From JAHIKV01 sp965195225 (GTDB lineage Bacteria > Planctomycetota > Planctomycetia > Pirellulales > Thermoguttaceae), in NCBI GenBank assembly GCA_965195225.1, contig CBDAFL010000050.1:1-64000 (forward strand): 64,000 nucleotides of DNA, written 5' to 3'. Position numbers and translations under genes: made by a program. The notes under the pieces are model-generated. The model had not been told where the DNA came from. It did no database searches and saw only the letters and a list, made by a program, of their open reading frames with translations. This document shows, one piece after another, positions 1 through 7,958 of this stretch (position 1 is the stretch's first letter; each line of letters opens with the position of its first letter).

Positions 1-321
1 AACTCCACAATCGCCGGCATTTTCGGACCCTCCGTGGTCATCCCAACACGCCCAGCCGTCCTGCGCCGGGCCGAAACACTGACATTAAACCCGAAACACC
101 CTATCTTTCCAACGTCATTTGAGAGTTTGCAAAAGCTCAGAATGAAGTAAGGATTTTAACTTAATACTGAAGAAATCAGCCAGCAAAGCCATGGAGAACG
201 ACAAGCAATAGCCGCGGTCGGCTGCCGTTTCTCTGGCGGCTTATGCGGCTTGGAAACGGGAGCTCGGCATGTTATGAGGATCAATCTAAACAATGTTCGG
301 TCATCAAAAAAGGAGAAGGAA
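1..321. other. upstream region without a recognised gene
   Basis: I see no convincing coding region here; the short reading frames on either strand lack a ribosome binding site and any recognisable domain. The last 20 bases contain the purine-rich ribosome binding site of the next gene. Confidence 0.5.
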
Positions 322-765
322 ATGAAGAACAGCATCATGGTACTGATAGCATTGGCATTGACGGCAAGCATTTCATATGCCGCCATCGAAGAGCATTATG
401 AAGAGAACCCCATCACGATTCAGAAAGCCGGTGCTTTCGACAAAGACAAACAGGTCAGGATTCGGGTTGGCAAAGAGATCACATTCAAAATTAAGATATA
501 TCAGAGTGAGTTCTTTGGTCATACAACCATCAGTGCAAACGCAAAGATAGATAATACAACCCAACAGAAAGTCAAAGCAATCTACTCTATCTCATTTCAC
601 GATAAGGACGGCAAACTCGTGGCCTGTCACCAAGGATCATGGGATCTCGACCTAAGCGATGATGTGAACTATGGTAGTGGAATCATATTCGCAGATGCCA
701 AGTCAATTGCATCAGTCACTAGTTACAAATTGAGAACCCAGGTCTTTGAATTAAAGAAAGACTGA
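322..765 (+). CDS. secreted hypothetical protein
   Basis: A 147-residue protein of unknown function. The ATG at 322 was chosen over an upstream in-frame ATG at 250 because AAGGAGAAGGA lies directly before it and because it gives a clean signal peptide: a short basic start (MKNS), a hydrophobic core and a predicted cut near ISYA|AIEE. The mature part is rich in Lys, Asp and beta-prone segments and has one cysteine, which fits a small exported beta-rich domain. Base composition is more AT-rich than most neighbouring genes, so it could have been acquired. I recognise no family. The gene stands alone on the plus strand. Confidence 0.6.
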   Translation: MKNSIMVLIALALTASISYAAIEEHYEENPITIQKAGAFDKDKQVRIRVGKEITFKIKIYQSEFFGHTTISANAKIDNTTQQKVKAIYSISFHDKDGKLVACHQGSWDLDLSDDVNYGSGIIFADAKSIASVTSYKLRTQVFELKKD

Positions 766-1065
766 AATGACTGAACCAAGGGTTGCAGTTTATCGGCTTT
801 TTCGCGCCGAAAACTGAACCCACACGTTACCGTCGCGGTTGTCTTGTAATCTCAACCGTTTGTTCGGACACCCCATCAATCGACCGTTTTCCGATCCGGG
901 CATAATTTTGCGGACACCATGTCACGCTTAAAGATTAGGGTAAAGGGACTTCAGTTTGACTAAGGCCATCGAGAATTATTGGAAATATCCACCCGAACAT
1001 TTAAGCATGTCAAAGCACTACCTCCTCAATTCCTTAACGACAAAAGAATTATAAGAAGGATTGCA
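766..1065. other. intergenic, no gene seen
   Basis: About 300 bases between two plus-strand hypothetical genes. No strong hairpin, repeat or tRNA was found. The end carries AGAAGG, the probable ribosome binding site of the next gene. Confidence 0.4.
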
Positions 1066-2130
1066 ATGCCGAATATTCCAAATTGGCGGGAAGTCGAATC
1101 GAAAGTGCATAGCCCGGGGCTCTGGGTGCTTTTTTTGGTCGGTACAGTTTTTTTGTTCGTAGGGGTCGCTGGTTTATTGGCGATTGGATTCGTAGGGGTC
1201 GCTGGTGTATTGAAAATTGGAGACGCACTACCCCTCGGAATTCAACGCTGGCTTGGGTTCTCGTTTATGGGTATATTCGCCTCGATCGGGGGTGTTCTGC
1301 TGGCTGTGGCCATCAAAAAGATCGTTTTGCCAACTTGTGTTCGTCATGCCGCTGCCGATGTCCTCCCGAACGTTCCCAGAGAGCCGGTGATTCAAGAGGG
1401 TTTGATCGTACATGGTCGTCTCACGCATGAGTTGTGCGAAAACAACCAAGGATGGGAGTTTCGGCCGGCGGAAAATGTCCGTCGCAACGACAAGCGATTC
1501 TTGCTCGGCTTTGGAATTCCTTTTCTGATGCTTTTTGCCGGGCTGCTGACCTGGGTTTTCCATAGCCAGTTGGAAATTGCCGGCTGGGTCGTTTCGGCGA
1601 TATGCGGGACATTCATTACAATGTTATGCGGTGGAACTGTTGTCTTGTTGATAGGCATGATAATGAGGGCCGGCTATCGCAAGCTTTCCAAGCTGACCAT
1701 TCCGCGCGACGGAAACGACCTTGAGTTGGAATTGGCTGAGATGCCCGAATGCGACAAGGCCGATTTGGCGAAAGATATGAAATGGTTGTTCCACGGTGAA
1801 GCAAAAAGACACCGGTTGAGTATCTCGCGCGAGCTGCTCGTGGCGGTTCAACTCTGCCCGTGGAAGTACGTGAGAAGAGATTCGAGAGGCACATCAACCA
1901 CCTGGGCGGTTCAGGGACTGCTGGTTCTGTCGTCCCCGGACAAGACGATATACCATCGACTGCCCGTTTTGTTGACCGGCGATTTCGCCAAGGCGGCCAA
2001 ACTCATGCAAAGACTCGCTCACACCCTACAGGTTCCCTATCTGTTTTGTGCCGACGCCGCGGAATGGAAAGTGGAAGCGATACGAGCCAAAAAACGTCCT
2101 CCGCTGAAATCGGGTGGACACCAGAGTTGA
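1066..2130 (+). CDS. multi-spanning membrane protein of unknown function
   Basis: A 354-residue protein. The start at 1066 is preferred over ATG-like starts 87 bases upstream because AGAAGG sits 7 bases before it. There are two hydrophobic pairs, at roughly residues 18-90 and 145-205, separated by a soluble loop, then a C-terminal cytosolic-looking domain of about 140 residues. Residues 31-52 are an 11-residue tandem duplication (FVGVAGLLAIG, then FVGVAGVLKIG) encoded by a 33-base tandem repeat at 1156-1221. It has no match I recognise; it resembles planctomycete membrane proteins in which a transmembrane unit precedes a soluble domain. Followed by a hairpin at 2426. Confidence 0.6.
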   Translation: MPNIPNWREVESKVHSPGLWVLFLVGTVFLFVGVAGLLAIGFVGVAGVLKIGDALPLGIQRWLGFSFMGIFASIGGVLLAVAIKKIVLPTCVRHAAADVLPNVPREPVIQEGLIVHGRLTHELCENNQGWEFRPAENVRRNDKRFLLGFGIPFLMLFAGLLTWVFHSQLEIAGWVVSAICGTFITMLCGGTVVLLIGMIMRAGYRKLSKLTIPRDGNDLELELAEMPECDKADLAKDMKWLFHGEAKRHRLSISRELLVAVQLCPWKYVRRDSRGTSTTWAVQGLLVLSSPDKTIYHRLPVLLTGDFAKAAKLMQRLAHTLQVPYLFCADAAEWKVEAIRAKKRPPLKSGGHQS

Positions 2131-2573
2131 AAAAAGGGTGCCGCTTCGTTGGATTATGCGAGAGGCCTCTTATGCCTAACGACGTGCCGACAACAAAGCT
2201 ATCCAATCATCCGTGGGACGGATGGGGAAGTTCGTCCTACGGCTGGGGCGCGGTTTGGGGTCGTTCGATCCGCTTCAATTTTTGCCTTTCCGTTGGCCGA
2301 TAAGAGTATTGAGCGGCTTGATTTTCCTCGCCGCCGCGCCTATGATTACATGGGCAGGATAGATAACGGTTTGCGGCTCATGAACATCCGTCATTCAATT
2401 CACATCCGCCGCCGCTGCACGTGTAGCTGTCCGGTCTGATCGACCGGACAGCCATTCTTACTCTCTATTTCCGCCCGCGGTCGGTTTCAGTTTTTTCGAT
2501 GCGTTTTCTTCCCGTTATTGACTATCGGGAAAGAAACGTCGGCTACCCGTACCTAATAATGGAATCAATCATC
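2131..2573. other. intergenic region with one hairpin
   Basis: 443 bases between the membrane protein and serine acetyltransferase. Small frames here have no ribosome binding site or domain. The only structure is the hairpin at 2426-2452. The promoter of the downstream gene is presumably between 2453 and 2560 but I cannot place it. Confidence 0.4.
2426..2452 (+). terminator. perfect 10-bp hairpin, possible terminator
   Basis: GCTGTCCGGT and ACCGGACAGC form a perfect stem with a 7-base loop. The following bases are only moderately T-rich, so termination is plausible rather than certain. Confidence 0.5.
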
Positions 2574-3506
2574 ATGGCCACCGACATTCGACTCAAGGAA
2601 AACCTGCCGACGCTGACCGAGCGGATCGTCGACACCTACGCGGAAGTGGGCGGGATCAGCCACTTGGGACACTGCCCACCGCCGAACTACGAAACAATCA
2701 TCGCGGCGGCCGAAGACCTCAAGGAAATCCTCTATCCCGGCTATCGTCGCCGCGACGGACTGCACCTGGGCAACGTCACCTATCACGTGGGCGATTTGAT
2801 CGACCGGCTGCACGACACGCTGACCGCACAGATCGGCCGGGCGATCCACCACGAAACGACTCGCCTAAGTCCGTGCGAAAAGCGCCTGGCCGCCGACTTC
2901 GAGTCCATTGCCCAAAAGAAGGCGGTGGCCTTTCTCGAAAAATTACCCGACCTGCGGAAGATACTGGCCATGGACGTGGAGGCGGCCTATCAAGGCGACC
3001 CAGCCTGCAAGTCGCTGGACGAAGTGATTTTCTGTTACCCCGGCCTGGAGGCGATCACCGTCTACCGGCTGGCCCATCTGCTGCACGAACTGGAAATACC
3101 GCTGGTGCCGCGAATGATGACCGAATGGGCACACGTGCGGACCGGCATCGACATCCATCCCGGCGCGAAGATCGGCCGCTATTTCTTCATCGACCACGGC
3201 ACCGGCGTGGTGATCGGCGAAACGACCGAGATCGGCGACTGGGTGAAGCTCTACCAGGGAGTCACTCTCGGCGCGCTCAGTTTCGACGCCGACGCCGAGG
3301 GCCGCATCGTCCGCGGAACCAAGCGCCACCCGACGATCGAGGACCGCGTGGTGATCTACGCCAACGCCACGATCCTCGGCGGCAAGACGGTGATCGGCCG
3401 CGGCTCGATGATCGGCTCGAGCGTCTGGTTGACGCGCTCCGTGGCGGTGGGCGCGACGGTGACCATGGAAAGCCCGAAACTACGCATCCGCGGCGAAGGG
3501 GAGTAG
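2574..3506 (+). CDS. cysE: serine O-acetyltransferase (EpsC/CysE type)
   Basis: Transfers acetyl from acetyl-CoA to L-serine, giving O-acetylserine for cysteine synthesis in the cytosol. The 310-residue protein has an N-terminal alpha-helical region, then a left-handed beta-helix with hexapeptide repeats from about residue 190: IHPGAKIGRYFFIDHG, TGVVIGETTEIGD, LYQGVTLGALS, and TILGGKTVIGRGSMIG. The DHGTG and HPGA segments carrying the active-site Asp/His are present. Length and the YPGLEAITVYRLAH segment match the EpsC-type family. Starts at 2559 (MESIIMATD) or 2499 are possible; 2574 (MATDIRL) is a compromise because no clear ribosome binding site decides. Standing alone, with no cysteine synthase nearby. 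Confidence 0.9.
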   Translation: MATDIRLKENLPTLTERIVDTYAEVGGISHLGHCPPPNYETIIAAAEDLKEILYPGYRRRDGLHLGNVTYHVGDLIDRLHDTLTAQIGRAIHHETTRLSPCEKRLAADFESIAQKKAVAFLEKLPDLRKILAMDVEAAYQGDPACKSLDEVIFCYPGLEAITVYRLAHLLHELEIPLVPRMMTEWAHVRTGIDIHPGAKIGRYFFIDHGTGVVIGETTEIGDWVKLYQGVTLGALSFDADAEGRIVRGTKRHPTIEDRVVIYANATILGGKTVIGRGSMIGSSVWLTRSVAVGATVTMESPKLRIRGEGE

Positions 3507-3541
3507 GAATTGTCGTGGACGATTTGACGCCCGTGTCGGAC

Positions 3542-3570
3542 TTGAATCGCGTACCGACATTGTGTATAGT
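3542..3570 (+). promoter_or_regulatory. sigma70-like promoter of the PIN toxin-antitoxin pair
   Basis: TTGAAT at 3542-3547 and TATAGT at 3565-3570 are separated by 17 bases and lie 23 bases before the antitoxin ATG at 3593. Position and spacing fit a housekeeping promoter for the two-gene unit. Confidence 0.5.
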
Positions 3571-3592
3571 AATAGCGGTTGGAGAATCGCTT

Positions 3593-3832
3593 ATGACTCA
3601 AGTAAATATCCCGGACGCACTATTCCAGGAAGTTGAAAAGTCGCTGCCGAACGCCGTTTCGCCGGATGATTTTGTGGTGATGGCCGTCAGGGAAAAGCTG
3701 ACTTCCGAAGGGCGAAAAAATGAGTTTTTCAAGCTCTCCGACCAGACTCGATCGGCCTTGATGGAGCAAGGGTTGACGGAGTCGGACGTGCTGAAAGAAT
3801 TTGAGGCAACGCGGCATTCACTGAATGGCTAG
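3593..3832 (+). CDS. probable antitoxin of PIN toxin pair
   Basis: A 79-residue protein (MTQVNIPDALF...) with a ribosome binding site GGAG upstream. The N-terminus has the beta-strand then helix look of small DNA-binding antitoxins (VNIPDALFQEVEKSL), and the C-terminal half is acidic and probably unstructured until it binds the toxin. It ends three bases before the start of a PIN-domain protein, the classic antitoxin-toxin order. In such pairs the antitoxin covers the PIN nuclease and represses the shared promoter. The assignment rests on size, order and spacing, not on a recognised family signature. Confidence 0.65.
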   Translation: MTQVNIPDALFQEVEKSLPNAVSPDDFVVMAVREKLTSEGRKNEFFKLSDQTRSALMEQGLTESDVLKEFEATRHSLNG

Positions 3833-3835
3833 CCT

Positions 3836-4240
3836 TTGGTTGAAGCACTGGTAGTTGACGCGAACCCGATGGTCTCCGCCATGCTTGGCGGCGCGGCGCG
3901 AGAGGCGCTTTTCTCGGGCAAGTTCGTTTTTTTCTCGACTCAACATACAATGTTTGAGGTGGCGAAGTGTCTGCCTCTGGTGGCCCAGCGGTTGCGGTTG
4001 CCGGAAATCAACTTGTATCGGGAATTTCAACTGCTCCCCATCATCGCTTGCCAACCAGATCGGTATAATTCTTGCCTTGCTGAGGCGAGCCGCTTGATTG
4101 GTGGTCGAGACGCCAAAGACGTGCCGATTCTAGCATTGACCCTCAGCCTGCAATGCCCGCTTTGGACCGAAGACCGGGACTTCGACGGTATTCCCGACAT
4201 CTCGATCCGAAGAACAACGGACTTGCTTGTCGAAATGTAG
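3836..4240 (+). CDS. PIN-domain toxin
   Basis: A 134-residue PIN-fold protein, a predicted Mg-dependent RNase. The N-terminal acidic motif VVDANPMVSA carries the first conserved Asp; the C-terminal part has GGRDAKDVPILALTLSL and WTEDRDF with the other acidic residues of the metal site. It begins three bases after the antitoxin stop. No ATG is available in frame: the most upstream start is TTG at 3836 (reading M-V-E-A-L-V-V-D), so translation probably depends on coupling to the antitoxin. Part of a toxin-antitoxin module transcribed from the promoter at 3542. Confidence 0.75.
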   Translation: MVEALVVDANPMVSAMLGGAAREALFSGKFVFFSTQHTMFEVAKCLPLVAQRLRLPEINLYREFQLLPIIACQPDRYNSCLAEASRLIGGRDAKDVPILALTLSLQCPLWTEDRDFDGIPDISIRRTTDLLVEM

Positions 4241-4315
4241 AGAAAGACTCGTTCAGAAAGATGGTGGGACTGCGCTGCGAAAAGTCCCACCCTACGTGCT
4301 TCCGAGAAACGCGGA

Positions 4316-5137
4316 TTAGTTTTTCCGCTCGGGATAGATCACCAGTTCGACCCGCCGGTTGCGCTGCTTCCCTTCGGGCGTGGCGTTCGAGACGATCGGA
4401 TGGTTCGAGCCGTGGCCGACAACGAACAACTGGCTCCCCTGCAAGCGCGTGCGGGCAACCAGCACGTCGTAGACGGTCATCGCGCGGGAGACCGACAACG
4501 CGTGGTTGTTCCGCCATTGGCTGCCGGCAATCGGATCGTTGTCGGTGTGGCCCTCGACGCCGATGATCTGGTCGGGGTATGTCCGGGCGATTTCCACGGC
4601 CGCGTCGCAGATCAGATTGGCCGCTCCGTGGCGAAGCCGCGCGCTGCCCGAAACGAACAAGCTGCTGCCGGGTAACTCGACGCGGATCACGTCGCCGTCG
4701 CGGCGGACGAAAACGCCGGCGATGTTGACCGCCGGCAGGGTTTGCAGAAAGCTGTTGTTGGCCTTGATCGACACGCCTCCCTGACGCCGCATGGAGGCGG
4801 TCAGCGTTTGCACCCGCTTGTCGCTCGACTCTTTTTTCGCGCGGCTTTGGGCCAGTTGCGAAGCGACCGTGCGCAACTGGTCGCGCAGCGCCGCCAGTTG
4901 GTCCTCGAAAACTTTCGATTGCTGCCGGGATTGGGCCAAGAGCGTACCCAACTCCTGATTGTCGCGGTCCAGGGCGATGGCCCGATCCTGAATCTGCTGA
5001 TACTGGCGGCTCATTGCCGTCTGCTGTTGCTCGGCCTGGCCGAGCCGTCCTTTCAGCACCATCGCATTGTCGGCGCAGCCGGCAACGATCAACAACAGAC
5101 ACATCAACAACCACGGCGCCCGAGCCAACCGGGACAT
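4316..5137 (-). CDS. OmpA-family peptidoglycan-binding lipoprotein
   Basis: A 273-residue lipoprotein with a lipobox LIVAGC (Cys21), then a coiled coil from about 30 to 115 rich in Gln and Leu heptads, then an OmpA/MotB domain. The domain has the expected GVEGHTDNDPIAGSQWRNNHALS segment (given here only by its key residues G-HTDN and the NNxxLSxxRA run) and ends in GKQRNRRVELVIYP, the peptidoglycan contact region. It is predicted to tether the outer envelope to peptidoglycan. A second protein of the same design lies at 53866. Monocistronic on the minus strand. Confidence 0.85.
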   Translation of the reverse strand: MSRLARAPWLLMCLLLIVAGCADNAMVLKGRLGQAEQQQTAMSRQYQQIQDRAIALDRDNQELGTLLAQSRQQSKVFEDQLAALRDQLRTVASQLAQSRAKKESSDKRVQTLTASMRRQGGVSIKANNSFLQTLPAVNIAGVFVRRDGDVIRVELPGSSLFVSGSARLRHGAANLICDAAVEIARTYPDQIIGVEGHTDNDPIAGSQWRNNHALSVSRAMTVYDVLVARTRLQGSQLFVVGHGSNHPIVSNATPEGKQRNRRVELVIYPERKN

Positions 5138-5304
5138 GGCATCCTCCTGGTCGCCCCCATCCGAAGAGCTAATTCAGCGCGAAATCCGACGCGATAAGCG
5201 GGCGGGATGGTAGCAAGACATCCAGGGGGGAGCAAGGGCAATTCGAGCATGAGGGGGGCAATTCACTCACCACTCTTGCGCACTATAGTTGTCTGGAGAA
5301 CGCC

Positions 5305-5811
5305 ATGCCGCTGTTCGAGACCATTACCGACCTGACCGAGGACGCCGAAACGCTCCGCCGCCGGCATTATGGCGTGGTCGAGGTCGCCGACGGCCGATTC
5401 CGCCACGTGTTGCTTCGGCCCTTCCCGAAGATCGTCTCGTCGTCGGGCATCCTCCTTTTCGGGGGGGTAAGGCATCGACGACTCCCGGGCAACCGCATTC
5501 GGCTCTACTTCAATCGCCCCCGACGTTTCCCCAACTTTCTCGTGTTGAAATACGTCGAATCGGCCAGAGAGACCAGTCTGGGCACCATCAACCGGGCGCT
5601 GGCCGTGTTGGACGAGATTGCCCGGCTGACCGAAAGCGACGCCCTGCTGTGCGACGTATCGAACGAGCGGATCACCTCAAGGCTGTTGAGCCGTTGTGGC
5701 TGGACGCCGCACTGCCGATCGCGGTTCCACCGGCACTACATCAAGCGGTTCTACGGTAAATACCCGACGCCGCCGGGTGGCGTCGCAAGTTTAGCAGCCG
5801 CCGGCTATTGA
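5305..5811 (+). CDS. conserved hypothetical protein
   Basis: A 168-residue soluble, very basic protein (many Arg) with no signal peptide or membrane segment. GGAGA precedes the ATG by 5 bases. The C-terminal stretch (DVSNERITSRLLSRCGW then HRHYIKRFYGKYP) resembles the end of acetyltransferase-like folds, where a family member reads 'xxLLxRxGW', but I do not see a clear acyl-CoA binding motif. It is convergent with the prepilin peptidase gene, whose stop lies 3 bases away. Probably a conserved planctomycete protein; function unknown. Confidence 0.6.
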   Translation: MPLFETITDLTEDAETLRRRHYGVVEVADGRFRHVLLRPFPKIVSSSGILLFGGVRHRRLPGNRIRLYFNRPRRFPNFLVLKYVESARETSLGTINRALAVLDEIARLTESDALLCDVSNERITSRLLSRCGWTPHCRSRFHRHYIKRFYGKYPTPPGGVASLAAAGY

Positions 5812-5814
5812 TTC

Positions 5815-7071
5815 TTATCGAAAGAGGCCGAGAATCAGCCGCCACGCGCCGAGCATCGCCGCCATCAACATCAAACAGACGAGCATCGCCGCCGGGACCA
5901 GCCAGCCCATGCCGAACACGTCTTGCGTGTAGTCCCAGACGCCGTTCCAAAAGACGATCGTAAACAACGTCGCCAGACAGAGGAACGGGCCGTAAGGGAT
6001 TTCCTTGTCCCGCAACACGATCAAGTGCAACAGGCCGAAGACCACGCCGGCCAGGGGGGCGAGGAAGAAAATCACCATGCAAGGCTGCCAGCCGAGGAAC
6101 GCGCCGATCATGGCCATCAGCGTCACGTCGCCGAAGCCCATCGCCTCGCGTCCGAGCGTGGCGGAGCCGATCACTCGGACCAGCCAGATCAGCCCTCCGC
6201 CGGCGGCCATGCCGACCAGCGCGCTGAGCAGCCCCTCCCAGCCCGAGCCGCCGCGGAACCATACCAGAACGATGACCGCCGAACCAAATATGGCCATTCG
6301 CAGGATGCGGTAGGTGGTTCGCTCGCGGACGACTCTGGCGCAGCAGAGCCGCACGGCCCGCAACAGGCCGTGGCGCGGATACCACGTCCGCGGCAGCAGC
6401 GCGGCGCACCACAACCACCAACAGCCAAGTCCCACGGCAAGCGGACCGATCCAGGGGGCGCCGCCGAGCCGGACGGGCCAATCGTTGGGCGAAGTGATGT
6501 GCAAGAAGTCGAGCGCGGGCGGGATTTTCGTAACCGCCGCGACCGGCAACAGCGACCACGGCCAAGCGGCCGCCAACAGCAGCCCCACCAGAGTGCCCGA
6601 GACGGTGATCTCGTCCGGAATGATCTTTTCGTCCACGTCGATCATCGACCCGGCCAGCATCAAGGCGATCAGCACACTATGAGCCGCGAATTGCAGGTGC
6701 AAGATTCGCGGCGCATCCAGGGGCAACCACTGGACGATGCCGGCGGACAATAGCCCCGTCGCTTCGACTTCCCACCAATACAACCAGGCAAGCCCCAGGC
6801 CGACGAACACCTCCAGCAGCATCGGACGGACCCAGAAGCCCGCCCCGTGCAACGACGACTCGCGCCGCAGTCCGAGCCAGCCGAAGATCGGCAACCGGTC
6901 CCAGATGCGTCTCGGGGGTGTGTTCGGATCGGGGCGCGACCAGGGGCTGATCGGCCGCGGATACCACGCCAGACTATAGATCGCCCAATTCACCGCTCCG
7001 CCGACGCACGCGCCGAGTATGAACAGCACGATCAGGCGGACTTCCAACGGCGCTGACAGGATCAGGTTCAT
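5815..7071 (-). CDS. type IV prepilin peptidase (A24 family)
   Basis: A 418-residue polytopic membrane aspartic protease that trims the leader of type IV pilin-like proteins. Both catalytic Asp motifs are visible: SMIDVDEKIIPDEIT (D-x5-IPD form) and GFGDVTLMAMIGA. The N-terminal methyltransferase-like region (IWDRLPIFGWLGLRR...RPMLLEVF) is recognisable, but the two CxxC pairs of classical PilD are replaced by other residues, so it may not bind zinc or methylate. The ATG at 7071 is preferred over one at 7101 because the latter lies in the loop of a hairpin (7091-7119). Its likely clients include the DUF1559 protein at 42374 and pilus machinery whose ATPases lie at 33.8-36.8 kb. Confidence 0.85.
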   Translation of the reverse strand: MNLILSAPLEVRLIVLFILGACVGGAVNWAIYSLAWYPRPISPWSRPDPNTPPRRIWDRLPIFGWLGLRRESSLHGAGFWVRPMLLEVFVGLGLAWLYWWEVEATGLLSAGIVQWLPLDAPRILHLQFAAHSVLIALMLAGSMIDVDEKIIPDEITVSGTLVGLLLAAAWPWSLLPVAAVTKIPPALDFLHITSPNDWPVRLGGAPWIGPLAVGLGCWWLWCAALLPRTWYPRHGLLRAVRLCCARVVRERTTYRILRMAIFGSAVIVLVWFRGGSGWEGLLSALVGMAAGGGLIWLVRVIGSATLGREAMGFGDVTLMAMIGAFLGWQPCMVIFFLAPLAGVVFGLLHLIVLRDKEIPYGPFLCLATLFTIVFWNGVWDYTQDVFGMGWLVPAAMLVCLMLMAAMLGAWRLILGLFR

Positions 7072-7090
7072 GGAACTATTTTCAATTATT

Positions 7091-7119
7091 CTGGTTCCCA
7101 TGCCCTGCGTGGGAACCAG
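7091..7119. repeat. 10-bp hairpin between aroK and prepilin peptidase
   Basis: CTGGTTCCCA and TGGGAACCAG form a perfect stem around a 9-base loop. There is no T-run on either strand, so it looks more like a dispersed palindromic repeat than a strong terminator. Confidence 0.6.
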
Positions 7120-7126
7120 GGCGAAC

Positions 7127-7161
7127 TTTCAGATTTCAGATTTTAATTTGCAATTTGCAAT
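7127..7161. repeat. heptamer array overlapping the 3' end of aroK
   Basis: Five consecutive heptamers: TTTCAGA twice, TTTTAAT, TTGCAAT twice. On the minus strand they encode the last residues of shikimate kinase (ANCKLKSEI) and supply its stop codon at 7129-7131. Confidence 0.75.
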
Positions 7162-7656
7162 GATTTCCTTGGCCAACTCGTCCGGCTTTCGGGCGTCGGT
7201 GTCAATTACCATGTCCGCCAATTCTTCATATATCGGCGTTCTAGCTTCGAGTACTTGGATGGTTTCCCTCAGTGGGCCTTCGTCGGACAGGGGTGGACGG
7301 CGGTCGGCGGAGCGATCGTCGTCCTCCAGCCGGGCCAAGATCGCGAGCGGCTCCGCCCGGAGCCAGACCACCTTGCCCGCCTCGCGCATTGCCCGGCGGC
7401 TGTCCGGCCGCAGGGGCGCCCCTCCGCCGGTCGCCAGAACCAAACGGTCCCGGCGGCAGAGATCGGCTATTGCGTGGGCCTCGATTTCACGAAATGCCGG
7501 CTCCCCGTCTTCGGAGAAGATTTTGGCGATCGACTTACCCGCACGGTGCTCGACTTCGTCGTCGGAGTCCGCCCACTGCCACCCCAACCGCTCGGCCACG
7601 AGTCTGGCGAGCGTGGTTTTCCCCGTTGCACGGTAGCCGATCAGCGTCAGGAACAT
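7129..7656 (-). CDS. aroK: shikimate kinase
   Basis: Phosphorylates shikimate at the 3-hydroxyl with ATP, the fifth step of chorismate synthesis. The 175-residue protein has the P-loop GYRATGKTT at residues 7-15, the shikimate-binding DSDDEVE at 31, the conserved FREIE at 55-59, the GGGAP loop at about 77-81 and the lid region with RPPLS. Length is normal for AroK/AroL. The last nine or so residues are encoded by a heptamer repeat array and are outside the fold core. The 3' neighbour is the prepilin peptidase on the same strand after a hairpin; 5' is a repeat-filled gap. Confidence 0.95.
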   Translation of the reverse strand: MFLTLIGYRATGKTTLARLVAERLGWQWADSDDEVEHRAGKSIAKIFSEDGEPAFREIEAHAIADLCRRDRLVLATGGGAPLRPDSRRAMREAGKVVWLRAEPLAILARLEDDDRSADRRPPLSDEGPLRETIQVLEARTPIYEELADMVIDTDARKPDELAKEIIANCKLKSEI

Positions 7657-7665
7657 GGGGACAAA

Positions 7666-7958
7666 GGGATTAGAGATTGGGGGTTAGGGATTGGGAATCG
7701 AGAAAATCAAATTATGATGCCGCGATTTCATCCACAAGCCGCTTGCGGTTCCGCAACTATCGACTGGAAAAAGACCGCAGCAGCGCCGCCCAAGGTAATC
7801 GAGAACCCATCAGACGACAAGGGGTGACGGCGCGATTGCGTGAAACGTGGAGGGTGGCACTGGCGTCTCGCCAGTGCTGTCGGGAACACGGGCAAGACGC
7901 CCGTGCCACCCGGCTGAACGGCGAACCCCAATCCCTAACCTCTAACCTCCAGGCCCCA
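7666..7958. repeat. composite repeat region bounded by inverted heptamer arrays
   Basis: Left array: five heptamers of GGGATTA/GGGATTG type (7666-7700). Right array: five heptamers in the opposite sense (AACCCCA, ATCCCTA, ACCTCTA, ACCTCCA, GGCCCCA; 7924-7958). Between them are a GCCGCTTGCGGTTCCGC hairpin (about 7738-7754) and the palindromic GTGGCAC element at 7853-7911. The right array supplies the stop codon and last residues of the minus-strand gene that ends at 7935. Confidence 0.7.
7853..7911. repeat. palindromic GGGTGGCAC element, copy 1
   Basis: About 59 bases with GGGTGGCACTGGCG at one end and GCCCGTGCCACCC at the other, each half containing its own small hairpin (CACTGGCGTCTCGCCAGTG; ACGGGCAAGACGCCCGT). 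Related copies lie at 53760-53819 and 59041-59100. Confidence 0.7.

Noticed and set aside
2873..3592. Extended plus-strand frame before the antitoxin
   Set aside because: This part is the shadow of the serine acetyltransferase; only the last 79 codons from 3593 form a plausible protein.
4143..5114. A 323-residue minus-strand frame over the OmpA lipoprotein gene
   Set aside because: Arg/Gly-rich shadow frame of the lipoprotein, with no ribosome binding site and no domain.
7091..7119. Intrinsic terminator between aroK and the prepilin peptidase
   Set aside because: The stem is perfect but there is no T-run on the minus strand; it is more likely a dispersed palindrome.
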